A DNA stretch of 64,000 bases. Origin: Nonlabens sp. GTDB lineage: Bacteria; Bacteroidota; Bacteroidia; Flavobacteriales; Flavobacteriaceae. The DNA lies in NCBI GenBank assembly GCA_020630715.1, contig JAHDIQ010000001.1, positions 306,513-370,512 on the forward strand. Reading direction: 5' to 3'. A program made the position numbers and the translations under genes. The notes beneath the pieces were generated by a model. The model was not told the origin of the DNA, did no database searches, and saw nothing but the letters and a program-made list of their open reading frames with translations. This document shows positions 26,751 through 35,661 of the stretch, in pieces (the first letter of the stretch is position 1; the number at the start of each line of letters is the position of its first letter).

Positions 26751-28289
26751 ATGGATAAAGAAATTATTATCCGTTCCGGTGCTACTAAAGTAGACTATGC
26801 CTTAACTAAAAATGGTAGGCTAGTTGAATTACATCAAGATGAAGATGAAAATAAGTTTGCAGTAAGCGATATATTTATTGCCAAAACTAGAAAAGTCCTT
26901 TCTGGACTCAATGCCACATTTGTAGATGTAGGCTATGAAAAAGATGGTTTTTTACACTACCACGATCTAGGACCACAATATCGCACACAACTTAAATTCA
27001 CTAAGCAAATTTTAAGCGGTAGACGCAAAAATTATGCTCTTAAAGATATTAAACTAGAAAAGGAATTAGAAAAATCAGGCAGCATTACAGATGTTGTCAC
27101 TCCTAATCAACCCGTTCTAGTTCAAGTAGTTAAAGAACCTATATCTACAAAAGGACCTAGATTAAGCGCAGAGCTTTCTTTACCTGGTAGATATGTAGTT
27201 CTCGTGCCGTTTTCTGATCGTATTTCTATTTCTCAAAAAATAGAAGATCGTGAAGAAAAAAGCCGACTTAAGAGACTTGTAAAAAGTATAAAGCCAGCAG
27301 GTTTTGGTGTGATTGTACGCACCGTAGCCTCAGGCAAACTAGTAGCAGAACTGGATCAGGACTTACAAAACCTCATCACGAGATGGGAAAACATGTGTAG
27401 TAAATTACACAAAACTAATTATCCCGTTAAAGTAATGACAGAGGTAAGCAGGACTAACTCCATCATGAGAGATGTCTTTAATGACACCTACACAGGAATT
27501 GTGGTAGATGATGAAGAAGTGGCCGAAGAGATTAAGGATTACCTTAAAACCATAGCGCCTGGTAAACAATCCATTGTTAAATATCACAATCCGCGTACGC
27601 CAGTATTTGAAAAATACGGAATTGAAAGGCAGATTAAAACGTCTTTTGGCCGTACCGTTTCTATGAGTAAAGGTGCTTACCTAGTCATAGAACATACTGA
27701 GGCAATGCACGTGATAGATGTCAACTCTGGAAATAGATCTAATAAAGCAGACAGTCAGGAAGATACTGCCCTAGAAACTAATATCATTAGTGCTACAGAA
27801 ATAGCACGGCAACTAAGATTGCGTGATATGGGTGGAATTATAGTAGTAGACTTTATAGACATGCGCAAGGCAGAAAATAGAAAGAAACTCTATGAACACA
27901 TGCGCGACGAAATGTCTGATGATCGTGCTAAACATAAAATTCTTCCTCCTAGTAAATTTGGTTTAATTCAAATTACTAGACAACGTGTTAGAAAAGAGAT
28001 GGAAATCAAAACACGTGAAGAAAACCCAGATGGTAATGGTGAGGAAATTCAAGCTCCTATTCTTATTATCAATAAGATACAGGAAGAGTTTGAAAAACAC
28101 CTAAAAAGCGGTGCAAAAAAGATAACGCTTAATGCGCATCCTTTTGTAGCAGCCTTTATAACAAAAGGCTATCCTTCGATACGATCTAAATGGTTTATGA
28201 AACACAAAAAATGGATCAAGGTCTTACCTAGAGATGCGTATACTTATCTAGAATATAAATTCACAGATAAAGACGGTAACGTACTCTAA
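26751..28289 (+). CDS. rng: Ribonuclease G (RNase E/G family)
   Basis: A 512-residue endoribonuclease for rRNA maturation and mRNA decay. An S1 RNA-binding domain (about 38-110) is followed by the catalytic domain with the metal ligands D323 in HVIDVNSGNRS and D367 in GGIIVVDFIDM. The region where E. coli enzymes carry the zinc-link CPxC motif reads REENPDGNGEE, so those cysteines are missing. There is no long C-terminal scaffold region. It has a 115-base upstream leader with three hairpins and a strong terminator after the stop. Confidence 0.95.
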   Translation: MDKEIIIRSGATKVDYALTKNGRLVELHQDEDENKFAVSDIFIAKTRKVLSGLNATFVDVGYEKDGFLHYHDLGPQYRTQLKFTKQILSGRRKNYALKDIKLEKELEKSGSITDVVTPNQPVLVQVVKEPISTKGPRLSAELSLPGRYVVLVPFSDRISISQKIEDREEKSRLKRLVKSIKPAGFGVIVRTVASGKLVAELDQDLQNLITRWENMCSKLHKTNYPVKVMTEVSRTNSIMRDVFNDTYTGIVVDDEEVAEEIKDYLKTIAPGKQSIVKYHNPRTPVFEKYGIERQIKTSFGRTVSMSKGAYLVIEHTEAMHVIDVNSGNRSNKADSQEDTALETNIISATEIARQLRLRDMGGIIVVDFIDMRKAENRKKLYEHMRDEMSDDRAKHKILPPSKFGLIQITRQRVRKEMEIKTREENPDGNGEEIQAPILIINKIQEEFEKHLKSGAKKITLNAHPFVAAFITKGYPSIRSKWFMKHKKWIKVLPRDAYTYLEYKFTDKDGNVL

Positions 28290-28300
28290 ATTAAATTTAA

Positions 28301-28334
28301 AACGCCTGCAGGCTAGACTTGCAGGCGTTTTTTT
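28301..28334 (+). terminator. Intrinsic terminator of rng
   Basis: Ten-bp stem AACGCCTGCA/TGCAGGCGTT, nine-base loop and a run of seven T. The descending arm also holds the -33 TTG of the recX promoter. Confidence 0.92.
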
Positions 28335-28348
28335 GTACGCTATATTTG
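28319..28348 (+). promoter_or_regulatory. recX promoter TTG-N19-TATATTTG overlapping the terminator
   Basis: TTG (28319-28321), 19 bases, then TATATTTG (28341-28348), then CTTA and the recX ATG. The fit to the consensus is perfect, and transcription would start at or next to the ATG. Confidence 0.75.
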
Positions 28349-28352
28349 CTTA

Positions 28353-28826
28353 ATGCCACAAGAATCTTATACCGTAGAACAAGCGATGCGTTCCATAGAG
28401 CGATACTGTGCTTATCAAGAGCGCTGTCATAAAGAGGTAGAAGATAAACTGCGCAAGATGGGAATGATCCCACTAGCGATAGATGAAATAATAGGCCATC
28501 TCATCCAGCACAATTTTCTAAATGAAACTCGATTTGCACAAAGTTATGCGCGTGGAAAATTTCGTCATAAACATTGGGGACGCAATAGAATCATTAGAGA
28601 ACTTAAAATGCGTAAGATTAACCAGCGCACTATCGATCTCGCTCTTAAAGAAATAGATAGTGATGAATACTGGGATTCTTTTATTTCGCTTTCGCGAAAG
28701 CGAAATGACCAACTTCAAAGTGAAAAAGATAAGTATCGTAAACGTAAAAAACTAGCAGACTACTTATTGTATAGAGGCTGGGAAGGAGATCTAGTCTACG
28801 ACCGTGTAAAAGAACTGATCCCGTAA
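28353..28826 (+). CDS. recX: Regulatory protein RecX
   Basis: A 157-residue RecX, a modulator of RecA filaments, built of three-helix repeats. Recognisable segments are MRSIERYCAYQERCHKEV, LRKMGM, IIGHLIQHNFLNETRFAQSYARGKFRHKHWGRNRI and DYLLYRGWEGDLVYDRVKEL. The promoter box lies four bases before the ATG, so a leaderless message is likely. The palindrome at 28688-28701 codes for LSRKR. recA is not in the window. Confidence 0.92.
   Translation: MPQESYTVEQAMRSIERYCAYQERCHKEVEDKLRKMGMIPLAIDEIIGHLIQHNFLNETRFAQSYARGKFRHKHWGRNRIIRELKMRKINQRTIDLALKEIDSDEYWDSFISLSRKRNDQLQSEKDKYRKRKKLADYLLYRGWEGDLVYDRVKELIP
28688..28701. repeat. Dispersed palindrome GCTTTCGCGAAAGC (copy 8)
   Basis: Perfect copy in recX, read as LSRKR, with flanks TTTC and GAAAT. 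Confidence 0.95.
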
Positions 28827-28844
28827 TTGAATGGAACTTGGGTA

Positions 28845-29711
28845 TTAAATCCCTAACTTACTATGAGTGCGTTCTATGGCTTGCTCATTTTTATGATCTA
28901 TCCATTGCTGTCCTTTCCTGCGACGCATTAAATTATCATAGTATCGCATGAATAATAAATTATATAGTGCTTTACCTAAATGTTTGATATTACGAGGATA
29001 GCTACGCAAACTTATAGAGAAACCTGGCGTTACATAATGCATATAATGCCAGTAACCTTCTGGCATATAGAGCATTTCACCATGGTTCAATTCACAAACA
29101 TAACCTTTTGCCATTTTTAGAGCCGGCCATTTATCTAGGTCTGGATTACTAAAGTCTATATCTTCTCTTGCAATTAATGAATATGGAACTTTATACAGGT
29201 ACTTACTTTGATCTGGTGGGAAAATCACGCAACGCTTTTTACCGTTAAAATGAAAGTGCAAAATATTAGTGAAATCAATATCAAAATGCATAAAAACCTT
29301 TGCATCAGTACCGCCAAAAAACATCATAGGAAGACCTTTGATAAGACGCATTCCTAGTTTTGGAAACTTGTAATCTGCTTGTAAGGCCGGAACTTCCTTA
29401 ATGATGTTGTAAAGAAATATTCTAAAATTAGTAGGTTTAGTTTTAAGCAACTGGATATAGTCACTCATTTTCATTGTTGCGTGTGCCTGGTTAAAACCTT
29501 CGTCGTGTTTTACAGGCCTATCATCATAAAGAGGAACTGTTTTATCACCAGCCAGTTGATTGATATAATCTAGATTCCATTTTTCATAGGCTGGCCAGTC
29601 TGCCGTGAGCTGTTCAATAACTACAGGACGCTGTGGCTTGAGATAATTTTTTATAAAATCATCTTTGGATATCTTTTTAACACGTGGTATTTGTTTAAGA
29701 TCAAGCGACAT
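28845..29711 (-). CDS. JmjC/cupin_8-type Fe(II)/2-oxoglutarate oxygenase-like protein
   Basis: A 288-residue cupin-like protein of the FIH/JmjC hydroxylase class. RPVVIEQLTADWPAYEKW opens the fold. The metal ligands are H142 and D144 (HFDID), with the distal histidine in GYWHYMHY (222 or 225). FHFNGKKRCVIFPP is the usual strand before the C-terminal lid. Bacterial members hydroxylate proteins, including ribosomal proteins, or have unknown targets. It lies on the minus strand after bioB, but 49 bases away and without an obvious biotin link. Confidence 0.85.
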   Translation of the reverse strand: MSLDLKQIPRVKKISKDDFIKNYLKPQRPVVIEQLTADWPAYEKWNLDYINQLAGDKTVPLYDDRPVKHDEGFNQAHATMKMSDYIQLLKTKPTNFRIFLYNIIKEVPALQADYKFPKLGMRLIKGLPMMFFGGTDAKVFMHFDIDFTNILHFHFNGKKRCVIFPPDQSKYLYKVPYSLIAREDIDFSNPDLDKWPALKMAKGYVCELNHGEMLYMPEGYWHYMHYVTPGFSISLRSYPRNIKHLGKALYNLLFMRYYDNLMRRRKGQQWIDHKNEQAIERTHSKLGI

Positions 29712-29760
29712 AATAATCGTTTTACCTTAACTAAAGATATAAAAAACTCTAATTTCTACC

Positions 29761-30849
29761 TTAAGCTTTCACAGACTTTGCAGCTGCTTTTGCCTCTTCA
29801 TTACGTTCTATGGTATGACCAGGACGCGTCCATTTAGGCTTTTCACCTAGTGCTTTATATTCAGAATATTGAGCTTCTACGGTTTCTGGTTGTGCCTTTT
29901 TTACAAATGGCTTCATAGGTTCTAATCCTAGTAATTTAAACATTTCCATGTCTTCATTCACATCTGGATTAGGTGTGGTTAATAGTTTATCACCTGCAAA
30001 AATAGAATTTGCTCCTGCAAAGAAACACATTGCCTGTCCTTCTCTTGTCATTTGAGTTCTTCCTGCGCTTAATCGCACTTGGGTTTGTGGCATTACAATA
30101 CGCGTGGTTGCTACCATACGTACCATATCCCATATAGAAACAGGTTGTTGCTCTTCTAGCGGTGTTCCTTCTACAGCAACTAACGCATTTATAGGTGTAC
30201 TCTCAGGTTGAGGACTTAAACTAGCTAGAGCCACTAACATTCCTGCTCTATCCTCGGCGCTTTCTCCCATTCCTATAATTCCACCACTACAAACCGTCAC
30301 ATTAGTTTTACGTACGTTATCTATCGTATCTAATCGATCCTGATAACCACGTGTAGAAATCACTTCTTTATAATATTCTTCACTACTATCTAGGTTGTGG
30401 TTGTAGGCATATAATCCAGCTTCGGCCAGGCGTTTTGCCTGGTTTTCTGTAATCATTCCTAGAGTACAACATACTTCCATGTCCAGCTTATTAATCGTGC
30501 GTACCATTTCTAGAACTTGGTCAAATTCTGGTCCGTCCTTTACATTACGCCAGGCTGCGCCCATACATACGCGAGAACTACCACTAGATTTAGCACGCAA
30601 CGCCTGCGCTTTCACTTGTTGCACGGACATCAAATCATTTCCTTCAATATCTGTATGATATCGTGCGGCTTGTGGACAGTATCCACAATCCTCTGGACAA
30701 CCACCTGTTTTTATAGACAGTAAAGTAGAGACTTGAACCTGATTAGGATTATGAGAAGCTCTATGAATCGTTGCTGCTTCATAAAGTAAATCCATTAATG
30801 GTTTATTATAAATGTCTAATACTTCTTCTTTTGTCCAGTTATGTCTCAT
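29761..30849 (-). CDS. bioB: Biotin synthase
   Basis: A 362-residue radical-SAM enzyme inserting sulfur into dethiobiotin. The 4Fe-4S motif is in GGCPEDCGYCPQ (about residues 50-61), with YNHNLDSSEEYY, GMGE and the C-terminal FAGANSIFAGDKLLTT (2Fe-2S arginine region nearby). A charged C-terminal extension of about 30 residues ends the protein. It lies 59 bases after the ketoacyl synthase gene on the same strand, at the end of the biotin cluster. Confidence 0.97.
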   Translation of the reverse strand: MRHNWTKEEVLDIYNKPLMDLLYEAATIHRASHNPNQVQVSTLLSIKTGGCPEDCGYCPQAARYHTDIEGNDLMSVQQVKAQALRAKSSGSSRVCMGAAWRNVKDGPEFDQVLEMVRTINKLDMEVCCTLGMITENQAKRLAEAGLYAYNHNLDSSEEYYKEVISTRGYQDRLDTIDNVRKTNVTVCSGGIIGMGESAEDRAGMLVALASLSPQPESTPINALVAVEGTPLEEQQPVSIWDMVRMVATTRIVMPQTQVRLSAGRTQMTREGQAMCFFAGANSIFAGDKLLTTPNPDVNEDMEMFKLLGLEPMKPFVKKAQPETVEAQYSEYKALGEKPKWTRPGHTIERNEEAKAAAKSVKA

Positions 30850-30908
30850 AGGTAATAGTTGAAAGGGTAAAAATAGTGAACTATACTAAATAGACCACTT
30901 ATAAATAA

Positions 30909-32036
30909 TTATTGCTTTTCTAATAATAAACTTACGGCATTACCACCAAAACCTGTTGCGTTTATTAAAATTAGTTTAGGGTTTGTAATTCCTTTAGGGT
31001 TAGAAAAGGATTTTTTTAAATAAGGTATTTTAAAAATCTGATCTTCTTTAAACATTTGTAAAGCCATAGCTATACTCATCGCACTGCTAGCACCTAGCGT
31101 ATGACCTATTTGCCATTTATTATTACATAACGCTGGATGCTGTTTTCCAAATACCTTACAAATAGCATTATATTCTGCCTGATCTCCTTTTATAGTTCCA
31201 GGTGAATGAGTAATAATGACATCCACAGCATCTCTATCAATTTGCGCCATAGCATTCTTCATAGCTTGTTGTAATCCTATTCCATCATCTGTAACGCTGG
31301 TGGCACTTTTTAAAGACTCTATAGAACTTCCATATCCTATGATACGGGCATTACAACTTGGTTGCTTCTCTTTTGATAGTAAAAAGCAAGCTGCAGCTTC
31401 TCCTAATATCATAGAGTTTGATTTTTTATTGAGATCTAGCGCTCTACATGGAAATTCCTTTAAATCATTTGCATAAATGCGTAAGGATCGCATTTGTTCT
31501 ATGGTAAAAGATGTCAACGGCGCTTCTGATCCACCAGCTATAAATTGATCTACCATATCACTTTGCAACCATGCCATCCCATTTAAAATTGAATGTGATG
31601 CTGTTGCACAAGTGATAGAATGTGAAAATGCTACTGCATCTATCCCTAAATCCTGAGCGATCCACGTTGATATATTCCCTAGAGTTGTTAATGGTGATGT
31701 TTGAGTTGGAGTGATGCCGCTTTCGCGAAAGCAAGAATAACCATCTTCCCAGACCTGAGTAGCACCACGACTAGAACCTATATTAATAGCTGTTTTACCA
31801 GTAGTTAAATGCAATTCGCGCGCTGTAAGAATCGCTAATAAGACAGATCGATCTAATTGTGAATAGTTACGAGATTCCTTCTTTAGAGCATTTACTAACG
31901 CTTCACTATTATCACTGAGTTGTGAAACTATAGCATTTGAAGATTCAGAAAAATAAGCCTGATCGCTTTGAAACCCTTCAGATGTTAAAGGGGAAATCGT
32001 TGCCGACTGATTGATATAAATAGGTTGTTGTAGCAC
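30909..32036 (-). CDS. Beta-ketoacyl synthase (KAS I/II-like) within the biotin cluster
   Basis: A 375-residue condensing enzyme starting with GTG. The nucleophile C143 lies in SITCATASHS, with catalytic histidines in THSPGT (about 277) and IGHTLGASSA (about 310), so it should be active. It is shorter than FabF by about 35 residues. It is flanked by bioB and, across one secreted-protein gene, by bioA-bioD-bioF. No bioC, bioH or bioW is visible here, so a role in making the pimeloyl chain is an attractive inference. The palindrome at 31719 codes for FRES near residue 103. Confidence 0.88.
   Translation of the reverse strand: MLQQPIYINQSATISPLTSEGFQSDQAYFSESSNAIVSQLSDNSEALVNALKKESRNYSQLDRSVLLAILTARELHLTTGKTAINIGSSRGATQVWEDGYSCFRESGITPTQTSPLTTLGNISTWIAQDLGIDAVAFSHSITCATASHSILNGMAWLQSDMVDQFIAGGSEAPLTSFTIEQMRSLRIYANDLKEFPCRALDLNKKSNSMILGEAAACFLLSKEKQPSCNARIIGYGSSIESLKSATSVTDDGIGLQQAMKNAMAQIDRDAVDVIITHSPGTIKGDQAEYNAICKVFGKQHPALCNNKWQIGHTLGASSAMSIAMALQMFKEDQIFKIPYLKKSFSNPKGITNPKLILINATGFGGNAVSLLLEKQ
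31719..31732. repeat. Dispersed palindrome GCTTTCGCGAAAGC (copy 9)
   Basis: Perfect copy in the ketoacyl synthase gene, read as FRES, with flanks TGCC and AAGAA. Confidence 0.95.
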
Positions 32037-32083
32037 ACCGCAAAAATCGCATTCTTGATGTTGTTATGCTAATAAGAAGGCAT

Positions 32084-32110
32084 AAAAAAACCCAGCAAAA
32101 GCTGGGTTTT
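32084..32110 (-). terminator. Intrinsic terminator of the T9SS-secreted protein gene
   Basis: Stem AAAACCCAGC/GCTGGGTTTT with an AAAA/TTTT loop; on the minus strand it ends in a run of seven T. It separates this gene from the ketoacyl synthase. Confidence 0.88.
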
Positions 32111-32132
32111 AAAGTTATTTAAAAAGGAAGTA

Positions 32133-33203
32133 TTACTTCTTTACAAACTGCTTTGTAGTAGTTCCATTATCGTTTGATAATTGTAATAAGTAAGTACCTG
32201 TGCTTAATGAAGTTGTATCGATAGTAGAAGTCTCATTAAGATTTGCTGTCTTAATTACGCGACCAGAAAAATCTAAAATACTGTACGAAGTTAATTCCAC
32301 ATCAGATGAAATATTTAGACGATCTGTTGTAGGATTTGGAAAGATTGTAATATCTGCTACTTCTATTGTCGCATCTTCTTCACTTAGTAAAGAATCTGCT
32401 GCGCTAGCTCTAACTTCCATATCGTCAATTATGATAGTATGTGCCGCTGCATTATCTACAACTGGTGGTCCTGCTGCAGATCCATCAAATGATATCATAA
32501 TAAAGTCATCTGGCGTCTGTCCAGAAATCACATTTGCTGCATTAGTAAATGCCGCATCGAGATTATTAAAATCTGATTTCCATCTTAATTCTCCTGTAGT
32601 AGTGTCATAAGACATTCCAACATTAATCCAAGTATTATCTGGAAGAATCAAGTCTGTATTCATTGCACCTAAGTTGATACCAAAAAAACCTTCAGTACCA
32701 CCGTTATTAAGGTTAGCTAATCCAAGAAGTTCGTTAGTATCAGTGTTAAATTCTAAAGCCACAGCAGTACGTGTAGTTGTACCGTCATCACTTCTTAATA
32801 TCCATCTAAATCTATTAACACTAGTAGTAGGAGCTCCAGTATTAAATGCAAACTCGACTTCAATAAAATCATTCCCTGCTGTACGAGTGGTCCAATCAAA
32901 TGCTGGTTGTTGAATTTGAGCAAACCCATCAGACCCATCCGCACCTATGAATTGTAGGCCGTTTGAAGACATTTGCCCACCAGCAACAATCTGAAATGTG
33001 CTGTTTCCAGCATTAGTTGAGGTAGAACCAGCCGCTCCATTATTGGCAAGTGTAAAGAATCCACCTTGTCCAGCAGCCGTAAAGTCTACGTCAGTACCAA
33101 CGTTTCCTATGGTAAGAGCATTAAAGTCCTCCGAATGAAAGACCTGTGCAGATAAAGCGCTAGTAGCACCAACTGCCATAATTGTAAGTAGTAATTTTTT
33201 CAT
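32133..33203 (-). CDS. Secreted protein with T9SS type A sorting domain
   Basis: A 356-residue exported protein. A signal peptide (MKKLLLTIMAVGATSALSAQ) is followed by a beta-rich concanavalin-like region with many Asn, Thr and Gly (about 25-255) and a C-terminal sorting domain (about 283-356) with IFPNPTTDRLNISS and TGTYLLQLSNDNGTTTKQFVKK, the signal for export and surface attachment by the type IX system. It interrupts the biotin gene cluster but has its own terminator. The binding partner or substrate is unknown. Confidence 0.9.
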   Translation of the reverse strand: MKKLLLTIMAVGATSALSAQVFHSEDFNALTIGNVGTDVDFTAAGQGGFFTLANNGAAGSTSTNAGNSTFQIVAGGQMSSNGLQFIGADGSDGFAQIQQPAFDWTTRTAGNDFIEVEFAFNTGAPTTSVNRFRWILRSDDGTTTRTAVALEFNTDTNELLGLANLNNGGTEGFFGINLGAMNTDLILPDNTWINVGMSYDTTTGELRWKSDFNNLDAAFTNAANVISGQTPDDFIMISFDGSAAGPPVVDNAAAHTIIIDDMEVRASAADSLLSEEDATIEVADITIFPNPTTDRLNISSDVELTSYSILDFSGRVIKTANLNETSTIDTTSLSTGTYLLQLSNDNGTTTKQFVKK

Positions 33204-33288
33204 AATAGTAGTAATTTGGGTTAAAAATAAACAATTAATATGAACTGAATACTTTTTAACAAAACTTAAATGATTGTCATATAGTTAC

Positions 33289-34569
33289 TTATATTTCATT
33301 AAGTATTAAATTTATTTTTTGGTAGGTGTCATTTAGTTCTGATACATGGCTTGTAAAAGGTGGCACTAAGTAAACCGTATTTCCTAAAGGCCTTAAGAAA
33401 ATACCATGATCCATAAACCATTTTAATATTTCATCACGTTCATTTCCATAGCGTTGCATCTTTATATTCAAATCTATAGCTAGGATCACGCCACAAGATC
33501 TAGTGTGCATAACCTTAGGATGATCTTTAATGGTATCTATAAAATAAAGATGTGATTCACTAATAATTTTTATATTATCCTGAATTTCCTGAGAAATTAA
33601 TAGGTCTATTGCTGCACTGGCTACCGCACATCCTAGCGGATTCCCACTGTAAGTATGACCATGGAAAAAACCTTTGGCAAGTTCATCATCATAAAAAGCC
33701 TCATAAACCTCCTGCGTACAGCTAGTTATTGCCATAGGCATAATGCCACCTGTAAGCGCTTTAGAAAAACACATGATATCTGGCTTATTCATCACCTGAT
33801 CACTCGCAAATAAAGTTCCTGTTTTGCCAAAACCTGTCATCACCTCATCTGCGATGGTGAGAATTCCGCTTTCGCGAAAGCGTAATAACAACCTACATAA
33901 ATCCTCTGGCTTATGCATTTGCATTGCCGCAGCACCTTGCACTAATGGTTCATAAATAAAGGACGCTACCTTATGATTTGCGACTAAATCATCAATTTGA
34001 GCTAGAACAGATTCTATATTATGAGCATTAGGGACGGGAATGCGTTTTACGTCAATGAAAAAGTCTTCAAATGGCCCATTATAAACAGACAAACTGCTGG
34101 CACTCATCGCTCCAAACGTGTCGCCATGAAATCCATTATCAAATGCGATCACCACGTTGCGTTTCTCACCGCGATTAAAATGATACTGAAATGCCATTTT
34201 TAAAGCGATCTCTACACTGGTAGATCCATTTTCTGAAAAGAAAAGCTTTTGTTGATTATACGGTAAGATACCTATCAGTTTCTTTGATAACACTACTGCT
34301 GGTTCATGCGTCATTCCTGCAAAAACAACATGATGTAATTGATCTACCTGATCTTTTATCGCCTTAGTAAGTACTGGGTTTGCATGACCATAACTACAAG
34401 TATACCAGCTGGAAATAGCGTCAAAATATTCATTTCCATCTACGTCGTATAAGTAATTTCCAGAGGCATGAGAAATTGCTAATGGTTCACTGGCTGTTTT
34501 ATACTGTGTTAGTGGATGCCAGATATGTTGCTGGTCCAGATGCTGGATTTCTTCCTTATTTAATGGCAT
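33289..34569 (-). CDS. bioA: Adenosylmethionine-8-amino-7-oxononanoate aminotransferase
   Basis: A 426-residue class III aminotransferase making 7,8-diaminopelargonic acid. Landmarks are LDQQHIWHPLTQYKT at the start, FFSENGSTSVEIALKMAFQY, IADEVMTGFGKTG and the PLP lysine in MCFSKALTGG (about residue 272). The start overlaps bioD by 14 bases. The palindrome at 33868-33881 rewrites the segment before IADE as FRESGIL, in a position that varies in the family. Confidence 0.96.
   Translation of the reverse strand: MPLNKEEIQHLDQQHIWHPLTQYKTASEPLAISHASGNYLYDVDGNEYFDAISSWYTCSYGHANPVLTKAIKDQVDQLHHVVFAGMTHEPAVVLSKKLIGILPYNQQKLFFSENGSTSVEIALKMAFQYHFNRGEKRNVVIAFDNGFHGDTFGAMSASSLSVYNGPFEDFFIDVKRIPVPNAHNIESVLAQIDDLVANHKVASFIYEPLVQGAAAMQMHKPEDLCRLLLRFRESGILTIADEVMTGFGKTGTLFASDQVMNKPDIMCFSKALTGGIMPMAITSCTQEVYEAFYDDELAKGFFHGHTYSGNPLGCAVASAAIDLLISQEIQDNIKIISESHLYFIDTIKDHPKVMHTRSCGVILAIDLNIKMQRYGNERDEILKWFMDHGIFLRPLGNTVYLVPPFTSHVSELNDTYQKINLILNEI
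33868..33881. repeat. Dispersed palindrome GCTTTCGCGAAAGC (copy 10)
   Basis: Perfect copy in bioA, read as FRES, with flanks ATTCC and GTAAT. Confidence 0.95.
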
Positions 34570-35179
34570 CTAATTGTGGTTTTAAATCATGAGCTAATTG
34601 AGCAATGATTTCTGGTGTTACCATTTCTAATTTTTCTAAATGACCTATAGTAGGAACTCCTGTCATGGTTTCTATGATTTCAATGGTTCCTTGCAGTTCT
34701 ACTTGATTATATAAAATCCCAGCACATTTTAAACCACGTGACTTTAATAATTCAACACTAAGTAAGGTATGATTAATACTTCCTAAATAACCAGAACTTA
34801 CTAGAATGACCTTATCATCTGGCTGTATTAAATCTGCGATGGTATGGTGATCATTAAGCGGTACTAATAATCCACCAGCACCTTCTATGACTAGATGGTT
34901 TACCGTTTCTGGTCTAGTCAATTGATCTAATTCTATAGTAACATCATCTATTGTAGCAGCCGCATGCGGACTCATAGGCGTTTTTAGAAAATAGCGTTCT
35001 GGATGAAACTTTGATTTAGCATTACGTACTAGTCGGGTGACTTCATCACGATCGCTGTGATCCATGCCACCACTTTGTAGTGGTTTCCAGTAATCTGCCT
35101 CTAGGGCTTGTGTGATGATGGCAGCAGCTAGTGTTTTCCCTACATCTGTACTTATTCCTGTTATAAATAGATGACTCAT
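34556..35179 (-). CDS. bioD: Dethiobiotin synthetase
   Basis: An ATP-dependent carboxylase with the P-loop TGISTDVGKT at the N-terminus, KPLQSGGMD, and the EGAGGLLVPL motif. I chose the ATG at 35179 (MSHLFITG), because family members start about three residues before the FITG strand and because a TATCTTTG box at 35201-35208 would put the transcription start downstream of the alternative codon at 35203. It overlaps bioA. The length of 207 residues is normal. Confidence 0.95.
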   Translation of the reverse strand: MSHLFITGISTDVGKTLAAAIITQALEADYWKPLQSGGMDHSDRDEVTRLVRNAKSKFHPERYFLKTPMSPHAAATIDDVTIELDQLTRPETVNHLVIEGAGGLLVPLNDHHTIADLIQPDDKVILVSSGYLGSINHTLLSVELLKSRGLKCAGILYNQVELQGTIEIIETMTGVPTIGHLEKLEMVTPEIIAQLAHDLKPQLDAIK

Positions 35180-35200
35180 TAAGATCTTGTTATTTACTAA

Positions 35201-35227
35201 CAAAGATAAAATCTAGGAATCCATCAA
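35201..35227 (-). promoter_or_regulatory. Candidate bioD promoter (TTG-N16-TATCTTTG)
   Basis: Minus-strand TTG (complement of 35225-35227), 16 bases, TATCTTTG (35201-35208), 21 bases before the chosen bioD ATG. The spacer is shorter than the consensus. Confidence 0.5.
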
Positions 35228-35236
35228 CCGTATGAT

Positions 35237-35659
35237 CTAGACTATATCTTTTGCTTCTTTCTCAAATTCATGACTGCAATTACCGCAACGATAATAGGTA
35301 GATGTAGATGGGAATAAACTAAGTCTTATAGCTCTAAGTCGTTGTGAAAACGTAGTCGCAGTATGGATGTCTTGTTGATCTTGTAATTTATGTAGTCCAC
35401 AGCTAGGGCATTTTATAGTGGCGACATTAGCTGGTAATAATTCTGGTGCGTATTGCTCAATCAGTCCCATTGCCTTTATATAATCCTCTTTATAGACTTG
35501 TAATTTCACGCCACCTATGGCATTTGTAGCAAATGGATCTGTAGCCACGGTGAATTCATCTTTAAGAATCACCGTTACATTTTCACTTTCTAATTTTGAC
35601 TTGATTACACCAGCTTCTGCAGGATACGATACAACGGCGATGGTTCTAAATTTACTCAT
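35237..35659 (-). CDS. DUF2007-like protein with zinc-ribbon cysteines
   Basis: A 140-residue protein. An N-terminal signal-transducing-type DUF2007 fold (MSKFRTIAVVSYPAEAGVIKSKLESENVTV..., up to about 75) is followed by two CxxC pairs, CPSCG (about 94-98) and CGNCSHEF (about 128-135), that can bind zinc. The function is unknown. It lies two bases after bioF and before bioD, so it is embedded in the biotin operon without an evident biotin function. Confidence 0.75.
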   Translation of the reverse strand: MSKFRTIAVVSYPAEAGVIKSKLESENVTVILKDEFTVATDPFATNAIGGVKLQVYKEDYIKAMGLIEQYAPELLPANVATIKCPSCGLHKLQDQQDIHTATTFSQRLRAIRLSLFPSTSTYYRCGNCSHEFEKEAKDIV

Positions 35660-35661
35660 GA

